Source: Phyllobacterium sp. 21LDTY02-6
GTDB lineage: Bacteria > Pseudomonadota > Alphaproteobacteria > Rhizobiales > Rhizobiaceae
Assembly: GCF_023554255.2 (NCBI RefSeq)
Contig: NZ_JAMJWD020000003.1
Span: 248,001 to 312,000 of the forward strand
DNA: 64,000 nt
Reading direction: 5' to 3'
Shown: piece by piece, positions 53,061 to 61,400 of the stretch
Layout: each line of letters starts with the position of its first letter
Numbering within the stretch: position 1 is the stretch's first letter
Made by a program: the position numbers and the translations under genes
Notes under the pieces: generated by a model
The model's database searches: none
Told to the model about the DNA's origin: nothing
The model's input: only the letters and a program-made list of their open reading frames with translations

Positions 53061-53595
53061 ATTTCTTCCGGCCGCGCTTTGCATTGTTGCGCTCACCGCC
53101 ATTCCGGCCTTTGCGGCAGGGACCGATCCGGCGGAAGTCCATATCGAACGTCAGCCCGGGGAACCATCGGTCTCGTATTCTCTTGAGCAGCTGCGGCAGG
53201 ATTTTCCGCAACATATGATCGAAACGGCCACGCCATGGAGCAAGGGTGGCGAAAAGTTCCAATATCGGGGGCCACGCCTCAAGGACATCATCGCAAAGAA
53301 CGGCATAGACGGTCGCGCCGCCGTCGAGGTGACCGCTTTCGACAATTATATCACCAAGATAACAAACGAGGAGATCAGCACATACTCGCCCATACTGGCC
53401 GTGGAGAGAGCCTGTACCGAAGCGGACAGATCAAGCGATGGTTGCAGTTCCGGCCAGGATTACAAGCCGCTCTCGCTGGATGATGGCGGGCCCTATTACA
53501 TTATCTGGCCATTGGAACAGCTCCCGAAGGCCTATGTACCCGGCCGCAACTCGATCTGGGTCTGGTTTGTCGTCAAGATGCGGGCGGCCGACTAG
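53047..53595 (+). CDS. Periplasmic SUOX-fold-like (molybdopterin-oxidoreductase-related) protein
   Basis: A 182-residue exported protein. The signal peptide is FLPAALCIVALTAIPAFAAG, with likely cleavage near residue 24. The mature part resembles the small molybdopterin-binding-like family (YSLEQLRQDFPQHM, then FQYRGPRLKDIIAKNGI and a C-terminal PYYIIWPLEQL, ending WVWFVVKM). The two mature cysteines, C123 and C133, lie 10 residues apart in a loop and look more like a disulfide than a molybdenum ligand, so it is probably a ligand-binding, non-catalytic version. It sits directly upstream of the histidine kinase (2 bp gap) and is likely its periplasmic partner. Confidence 0.78.
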   Translation: MRLPRFLPAALCIVALTAIPAFAAGTDPAEVHIERQPGEPSVSYSLEQLRQDFPQHMIETATPWSKGGEKFQYRGPRLKDIIAKNGIDGRAAVEVTAFDNYITKITNEEISTYSPILAVERACTEADRSSDGCSSGQDYKPLSLDDGGPYYIIWPLEQLPKAYVPGRNSIWVWFVVKMRAAD

Positions 53596-53597
53596 AC

Positions 53598-54836
53598 ATG
53601 AACTGGCGGAAATACATAACCGCGGCCCTTTACGGAGCGCTACTGCTCGGTGCTGGCTTTTGTCTCTTGTCGTTCCTGCGTGCCGACAATTACCGCGTGC
53701 AGACAGACGAGATCATGAGCCAGACCTTCGAGATTCAGGATCGGGCGTCACAGGCCCGGGAAAAACTCGCCAATATCAAAGGGTATCTGATCGTTGCAGT
53801 AGCAACGCAACAACCCCAGCCGCGGCTCCTGGCGGAAACCATGCTGCTGTCCTTCAATCTGAAAGCCTTGGCGAAGTTGGACTACGTCGATCGCTTCCTC
53901 GACGTTCCCGAACTGGATGTATTGCACCGTACCGTCGCCGCCATCGAAACTTCGCTCTTGCCGCATATCAAGGCGAACGATCAGCTAAAAGAGGCTCTCG
54001 AATCGATCCCGACGTTCGAAGCCGATATTTTCCGCATTTCGGGCGCTACGCTGGCCCACAGCCTGACATTGCGAGCCACGGCAGCCATCGAGGCGAATGC
54101 GATGCGCAACAAGCTTCTTTTCGCCTGCGCTCTTCTCGTCCTGGGAGTTGCGTTTCTTTTGATTTTTCAAAGGAGCCTGCTTGCCCGGCGCAAGGACGAG
54201 CACGTCCGGTCCTTTGCGTCCCTGTTCGCACATATGACCCGTTCGCGCATCGCGGCATTGCGGCTGTTTCTCGATTATCTTGCCGAAGACCGGCTTCCTT
54301 CCCCCGGATCCGTCGAGGCGGCGCGCAGCACGATCGCGGAACTGGACAGTATCAATGAAGGCATGATGACGATGGGGCATGCGAAAGTCGGATCCAAGAC
54401 GACCACCCTCGGGGAATTGCTCGTAGATATCGAAAAAAACTGCCCGCTCGAACTGCAAATGGAAATCGACGAGGAAGCGAACGCAGCTGTCGTCCCCGCC
54501 TCGCAATTTCACCTGCTCATCGATGAACTCGTGGGTAATGCAGTCAATGCGGTTGCTGGATCGAATGACCCCCGGATTACGATCAAGGCAGAGTTAAAGC
54601 GCCGCCTCTGGCGCCGCACTCAGCTGATTACCACAGTATCCGACAATGGAGTCGGCATGACGTCGTCGTTTCTTGTCAGGGCCCATGAGCCGTTTTTTTC
54701 GACGAAAGCCGGTGTTCATGTCGGTCTCGGGCTCACAAACTGCGTCAGTCTGGTAAAAACCATGGCAGGAAAACTCAAGATCACTTCGGCAGCCGGTCTA
54801 GGGACGACGGTCCGCATAACCTATGTACTGAGGTGA
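53598..54836 (+). CDS. Membrane sensor histidine kinase
   Basis: A 412-residue kinase with two membrane helices (about 7-27 and 172-191) and a 145-residue periplasmic helical domain between them, without HAMP. The phospho-acceptor is probably H212 in LFAHMTRSRIAAL, a divergent H-box lacking the usual E-R-x-P residues. The ATP-binding domain is intact: N-box DELVGNAVNAV (N314), DNGVGM (349-354), HEPFFSTK and GLGLT (376-380). It ends the operon begun by the response regulator and probably phosphorylates it. The preceding periplasmic protein may deliver the signal. Confidence 0.85.
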   Translation: MNWRKYITAALYGALLLGAGFCLLSFLRADNYRVQTDEIMSQTFEIQDRASQAREKLANIKGYLIVAVATQQPQPRLLAETMLLSFNLKALAKLDYVDRFLDVPELDVLHRTVAAIETSLLPHIKANDQLKEALESIPTFEADIFRISGATLAHSLTLRATAAIEANAMRNKLLFACALLVLGVAFLLIFQRSLLARRKDEHVRSFASLFAHMTRSRIAALRLFLDYLAEDRLPSPGSVEAARSTIAELDSINEGMMTMGHAKVGSKTTTLGELLVDIEKNCPLELQMEIDEEANAAVVPASQFHLLIDELVGNAVNAVAGSNDPRITIKAELKRRLWRRTQLITTVSDNGVGMTSSFLVRAHEPFFSTKAGVHVGLGLTNCVSLVKTMAGKLKITSAAGLGTTVRITYVLR

Positions 54837-54852
54837 CGAGCCCAAGCGGCCG

Positions 54853-55173
54853 CTATGTGGTGCTTTCGTCGGGATTCTTAAGCTGGGTAAAGGCACCCTT
54901 CGGCATTTCAGTGGAATCATCGGCCCTGAGACCAATGAGATCGACCACCGTCACGTCCAATTCCCGGCAGAAAGAATATAACAGGCTCAGGGAAATATTC
55001 GCCTGACCACGCATGATCTTTGTCATGTAGGTATTGGAGACGCCGACATGTTTTGCCAGATCCTTCAGCTTGAACAGACGGTTCCTCCGCATTTCATTCA
55101 AGACGGCTGCCAGCCGCGTCTGAAAAATAGCCAACTCAACACTTTGTTCGAGTTGCCCCTTGTATCTAGGCAT
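54853..55173 (-). CDS. XRE-family helix-turn-helix regulator
   Basis: A 106-residue protein with a cro/C1-type helix-turn-helix in the middle (LKDLAKHVGVSNTYMTKIMRGQANISLSLLYSFCREL, about 36-72) and short charged ends. It is convergent with the histidine kinase gene and lies downstream of the giant gene in the same orientation, 277 bp away. An 8-bp-arm inverted repeat upstream is a plausible self-operator. Confidence 0.82.
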   Translation of the reverse strand: MPRYKGQLEQSVELAIFQTRLAAVLNEMRRNRLFKLKDLAKHVGVSNTYMTKIMRGQANISLSLLYSFCRELDVTVVDLIGLRADDSTEMPKGAFTQLKNPDESTT

Positions 55174-55217
55174 CTATTTTCCTTCTTTGTCCGACACGCA
55201 CTTCGGTTTATTTCACC

Positions 55218-55246
55218 AGAGTCATGATTCGTGAGATGATGACTCT
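55218..55246. promoter_or_regulatory. Inverted repeat upstream of the XRE regulator gene
   Basis: AGAGTCAT (55218-55225) and ATGACTCT (55239-55246) are perfect 8-bp inverted arms with a 13-nt spacer, 45-73 bp upstream of the XRE start. The rest of the 276-bp gap 55174-55449 holds no convincing gene. The site may be an autoregulatory operator. Confidence 0.4.
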
Positions 55247-55449
55247 TTCCCGGCCGAAAAGAAAGCGCGGCAACAATCAAGCCGCCATATTTACCCAGCC
55301 AACAATTTTGACGGGTTGTCGCGGATTGAATCGCGAAAAGCAGAGAGCTTGCGGACAGTTGAGGATCAAGTGCTACCGCATCGGCATCGTCGGCAACCGC
55401 AATCGCGTTCAGGATTGCAGCGGCCCCAAGGGTCGGTTCAAGGGTCGGT

Positions 55450-58400
55450 TCATGCCGTATGAGAAGTGATATATTCGCTCGCCACCCAGCCTGTGGCCGG
55501 AGCGCCATCCTGCCCGACACCTTCGACCGGAGTCCAGCGCCTGCCGTCTGCGTCTGTCTCCACTTCGCCGATCTGGTCAAGAACGGTGCCGGGCGAGAAA
55601 GCGGTCACAATCATAGCGTCGGCATCGGGCTCCGACCTCAGATTGAGCCCAATCGCGGGCTCCACCATGAACTGCGAATAGGTTGGAGCCGGCTCCGGCC
55701 GCATTTGCGGCGCGCCCATTTCCCAAGGCTGCGTCAGGTTCGGGTCGGAGGGCGCAGGCGTGGAACTGTCGGCGATTGGCGGCAGCGGTACGGGATCAGC
55801 GGACGGCGCCAAGATTGTGGACGGGCCTGGCGCCTCGGTTGGCAAATCCGGCTCGTCGGCGTTCTGCGGATCGTCCTTCGTGAGCAGGGTGGTCACAACG
55901 CCCCCAGCCCCCACAAGACCGACGAAGCCAGCGGCAAATTTCGAACGATCCCAACGTTTGTTGCTGGCTTCGAGCTCGTCGGCACCCTGTTTGTCCGTCG
56001 GGTGCGGCATATTCCAGACACGTTCTGTACGGATGCCCCGGATGATGCTCTCGGTGTTCGCCAGGCTGATCAACGCGCCGGCCCCGAAGGCCACTGGATT
56101 GTCCGGATTGTTCACCATGATGTTCACGCCGACGCCAACGGCGGCCGGATCGGTAACACGGGTCGACCATGTTCGTAACATGGTCTGGCCGGTGACAGAC
56201 CGGATCATGCCCTTGGGCGAATTGAGAAAATTGGTCGCCAGCGATGGCGCCGATGCTGCCGGGTTTTGCAAGCCCGCTTGGCCTGTTGCCAGGTAGCTGG
56301 CACCAGCGACGCCGTTCAGAATACGTCCCAGCATCGTATTGTCGTAAGTGGCATTCTTGAACATGCCCTGGGCGGCCGTGACACTGCCTCGCACGAGGAG
56401 ACCGGCAGCAGCCACCGGCGCACTCAACTCGGGAGGAAGCGTAGCATGGACGAGGCCGATACCCGCCGTCGTGCCGGTGGCGAAGCTGGCGAAGTAGCCC
56501 AGTTCCCGCTTTTTCGCCGCCTTCAACGTGTCGCGGAACAATTGTGCCTGCTCGTTAGTAAGGCTCCCATTGCGCGACTTGAGCAGCGCCTTCTGTTCCC
56601 GGGCGCTGAGCGTGGCCTTCTGCGTCTCCGTAAGTGTGTTCTTGTTGGTATTGCGCAGCGACAATACCTGTTCGGTGCTGAGTGCCGCGCGCTGCCTCGG
56701 CGTCATCCACGTGAACTGCTCGGCGCTGAACTTTCGTATATGATCCGCACGCATGCGCCCAAGCTGCACAGGATCGATTGCCGCAACCTGTTCAGGCGAT
56801 AGCGACCGTATCTGCTCAAAGCTCAATGCCTTCAGCTTATCGGCCGAATAGTCGCTGATATACTGGACGTCCTGGCGGCCGATCGCATCCGGATGGATCT
56901 TCGAAAGCGCCTTGTCGGGGATTCGCGCGTAATGATCCTCGCTGACCAGGACGAGCTGCTCGCTGGTCAGGGCCTTGCCCTGCGCCTCGTTGAGACTGCT
57001 CCATTGATCATCGCTGAACCGGCTCAACTGTTCGGCACTCATCGCCTTGATCTGGTCGACGCTCAAGCGCGAGACCTGCCGCGGCGAAAGCGCTTCGATC
57101 TGGGCCGTATTCCATTGAGCGACGCCCGCGGGATCGAGCTTGCCTATCTTGCCGGGAGCGATCCCTTCAAGGCGCTCAGGGGAAAGCATGGCGACTTGTT
57201 CCGCACTGAGCGCCCACAGCTGTCTGCTGTCCAGCGCCTTAAGCTGGTCGGGCGACAATGAAATGTCCTCATCGTGCCCCGCCGGCGCTTCGTTGCCTGC
57301 TGCAACATCGACCGCGCCATCCGTCCCGCTCTCCGGCGACGTGGCCGCATTCGGTTCAGCCGCCGGCTCCAGCGCGGCCAGTGGCGGGGAGGCTTCTATC
57401 GCAAGGTATCCTTCCGGCGCATTCGCGACCGGTGTCACCTTTTGCGTCGCCGCAGGTTGGGTTTCCGAGCGGCCCGGCAGACGCGCATCACCCAGGGCAA
57501 CGACGACAGGCCCATCGGCATCCGTGATCAGCACGCCAAGCTTGCCGCTGTTACGCAGGGCCGATGCTGTCGGCACGACCCCGTCCGCCCCTGGCCGATA
57601 CACATAGTTCGGATTAAGGCGGATCATGTCGGATGAACCCCGACCGAGCGACGGATCCAGCCTGGCCGCGATCAGGTTGTTGTCGGGACCGGGCACATAT
57701 GTTGATCCATCCACAAGTGGAGGAACGCGCCCGTAAATATTGGCAGGTATGCGGGCCGCATTGAGCGCTGTCAGCAAGGCCGGGCTTGGAGGGGCGTCGA
57801 TGAAAATCCAGCGTGGCAGATAATCCGAACGCGCATCGCGAAGCGCGATATCCGCATTGATCTGTTCCTGGATATGACTGCTGAGCGGCACCTCCTGGCG
57901 CTCGTTCCCGTTGCCCCGATTTGCCCAAAGCCGCCAATTCTTGACTTCAAGCGCCTGGATGATCTGCGTCCAGCGGTTTTCTACCGCCGCATCGACATCC
58001 CGGCGGGAGCGAACTTTCAGGCCTGTATTCTGTGGCACGGCGAAGCTCGCATCAGTGCCGTCGAGAATGTTGTGTTCCGACGAATTGTGGAGTCGTCTTA
58101 TATAGGTCTCGGCTGCCGCACCACGCTCTGCGGTAGACATATGGAATAGCTGATCCAGCGTAAACTCGTTGACGGGCGCTGCCTCGATTGCGAGACGGTT
58201 GGGTGCGGCATCAATTGCAGGCTGGCCTGTCGACGCACTGCCGGGTGCATCCTCCTCCACGATGATGACCGGTTCGGACTCGTCGCCGCCCCGGCCACTG
58301 CCGCCGGCATCTATCGTTTCTCCTGCGATGAGAGATCCGTCCGCACCCAGATCGACCACCTCCCCGGTTGGGTGGTAGACCCCATCCGGGCCCAGTTCAT

Positions 58401-61400
58401 GGACGGCCGCTGGTCGCACCATTGCAGGATCAAGGGCCGGAGCACCTGCCCCCTGGGCAGCCTCTGGTACCGGCAACAAAAGCCTGTCGGCCACAAGTGC
58501 CTCAGGTACTGCCCGGGACGCCTCACCTGATGGCGCCGTGGTTCCGGGCGCCCCGCTACTGCCAGGAACGGTACTGCCAGGAACCACGCGAAGGCCGCGT
58601 ATACCCATGCCCGTTCCCAGCACACCGACGCCAAGATTGGCCAGAGCGCCGGCGAGCTCCAGCCCGCTCATCTCGCCGCCATTGACGGCAAGATCGTAAC
58701 CCGAAACAACGAGCGCCGGTGTGCCGGATGCCAGCGAAGCAACGTCGGCGCCATAGGCGATACGATTTGTCATCGCTCCCGAACCCATGAAACCCGCGAC
58801 GTCGTCCGCATAGGCGCTGTTCCTGCCAACCGCACCAATGCTCGCCATTGCGGCCGTTCCACCCGGCAGGCCCGCGCGCACCATACCGATGGTACGCAGA
58901 ACCCCCGAGGCCCCGGGCAGAACAGCGGTCGTCGCACCGACCATGTTCATGACGGACTGAGTATCGTTCCACTCGCCGCCATGCGAGATATGCTCATATT
59001 GATTGGCGACCGCCCGGCCTCCAAGATAGAAGCCGCCGGCAATAGCGATGGGTGCCGCAACGACGTTGACGCCCGGAATGAACGAACCGACAGTGGCAAC
59101 GGCGGTAATCACGCCGACTGCTGGATCGACCGTCGATTCCAGGAACGACATGTTCCGGGCCTGCCCGGCATCGATATTGACCTGGCCGTCTTCACCAGCC
59201 GTCATATCGAAATTCTCGGCGAAAACGATCCGGCCTTCTTCGCTGAACTGGTCGTTATGGTCCTGGAAATCCTCGACACTGGTAAATGTCTTGCCGGTGA
59301 TGTCGATGTAGACCGTCTCGCCGTCACTATTGTGTACGGCGAACAGCATCGTTTGCGTCGTGCCGTTCCTGTCGACATGGAATATCGGCGACATTGCGAG
59401 TTCCGGATTCTCGCCGCCCTCCTCCTGGATTGCCTCCGTTACCGAGTCGATGATCTCGGCATGCTGCTCATCTTCCGGGTCGAGTCCGAGGGCATCGGCC
59501 ACGGTCTGATCCAGGTCGCCGCTGCTGACCGGATTGAAGGAGCCATCATAACCCTGCTCGTGGAATGCCTGAAACTGATGCTGGAAATTTGCGTCGAGGG
59601 CATTCCCCTCGTCGCCTGTCAGCGCCTCATAATCGGCGTTGTCGGCTGCGTAATAATTATACGGGTTGCTGGCGTCGTCGCGGTGCCTTCCCGCCCAGCC
59701 ATTCAGATAGTCTTGATAACCCTGCAAGGAACCGATCTGCGTCTCGGACTCCTGTATCTGCAGAGCAACAAGGGCGAGCTCCGGCGCGACCCAGCGTTCT
59801 TCCGTTTCGCCGTCGCCATCCACGTCAAGCGCGAGCCTGACCGGCGCGCCAGCCTCGATCACGCCATCCCAGTTTCCCGCCTCGATCTGTTCCTTGGCCT
59901 CGGGGGTGACAAGAATGTCCTGCCCGGCGACTTCCACTGTCACCGGCTCGATCCCGTCCGGGAACGCACCTTCGGGAAGCTCTGCGGTACCCGGGCCGTG
60001 TTCGGTGAGCAGCGTGTCGTAGGCCGCATTAAGGTCAGTCAGGTCTGTCTGATATTGTTCTATGGTTGCATCGAGTTGGCCTGCCTGCAATTCACCCCAT
60101 CTGGCAGCAGCATTCTCGCGGGCTGTTATGAAGCTGCCCCCATGGACACCTTCGCCTTGACCGTCAGCATGATGTGCGTTCCACGCATCGTTCAGGTCCG
60201 CGTTGATCCAGTCGGGCGGCGTCTCGTTCTCGGTACCGAATACGCTCAGGCGGATCGATTGACCGCTCGTAACATTGGCCTGGGCACGGTCAGATCCGTA
60301 TTCCGCCTCGAATGTCGCCTCATCATAGTAGAGATCCAGCATCCCCTGCCCTTCGGCGGTGGCGTAGACCGTGACATAAGTGGGCGTATCACCGGAAGTG
60401 CTGTTCCATTCGTCAAACATTTGACGCAGCTGCTGCGCGGTTTCCGCTTCGTAATTGCGCAGCTCGCTCTCGGCATCGAGATATTGCGAGTAAGCTTCGG
60501 CGAGCTCTGCCCTTGTAGCAAACCCCTCCTGCATATCGAGCAGCGCTTGATGTTCAGGGCTGTTCGCATCGATGCCGGCCGCCTCATTGCGCATGACGGC
60601 CAGATCGATCGACCCCCGATCACCCTGGGCAATCAACTGATTATACTGGCCGAAGAGCGCCTCAGTATCCGCTACCTGGGCCCGATAATTGGCGTATTCC
60701 TCATTCTGATAGGCATCGGTCCAGGTTTGGGTGCCTTCGACTTGATCCAGATTGTCAGCGCCTGGCGCTTCGACCGGCGTCGTCGTGCTCAGCACATTGT
60801 TCGCTTCAATCGCTTCATCGAGAACAGAATTGGCTTCCTCATAGAGGCCTGCCACCTCCGATGCCTCATCCCGAATTGCCTCTGCCTCGTCCAGACGCGC
60901 CTGCGCATCCTCGGCTGTCATGTCGGGCCGTCCCAGGGTCACCTCATAGCCGTGGGGATTGAGTCTCTCGTTCAGGAGGTCCTCGGCGCCTTCCCGCGCC
61001 TCATTATAGGCTGGATCGAGTGCATAGACATCGGCCTGCGCGCCGCCAACGTCGATCATGCTGGACAATTCGCCGAGTTTGGACATCGCGGCCGCGTCAT
61101 CGGTAAGCGCATCCGCGACTTCCGGCGCAACCCAGCGGTAAGTCCCTTGCCAGTCGATGGGCACCCAGTTGCCGGGCACGTCCTCGGGGCGCTCGCCAAC
61201 GGGGTCGGGAACGCCATCCTCGTCGACCGAAGGTTGGGCCATCACCCCCGATCCGTATTCGTCGACGGCGGCTCTCGTATTCGCCGATACGAGACCAAGG
61301 CCTTCGACTTCCTGCAGATCGAGGTCCTGCTGGATCTGCAGCGCCGCCTCGCTGGCAAAATATGAGTCAAGCTGGTTGAGCGTGACCTCCGCCTGCATCG

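Noticed and set aside
55224-55469. 81-codon plus-strand frame between the XRE gene and the giant gene
   Set aside because: It has no ribosome site or domain and overlaps the giant gene's 3' end and a putative operator.
58981-61365. 794-codon open frame on the plus strand inside the giant gene region
   Set aside because: It is antisense to a well-supported minus-strand gene with recognisable domains; its product is low in conservation signals and reflects GC-rich third-position bias.
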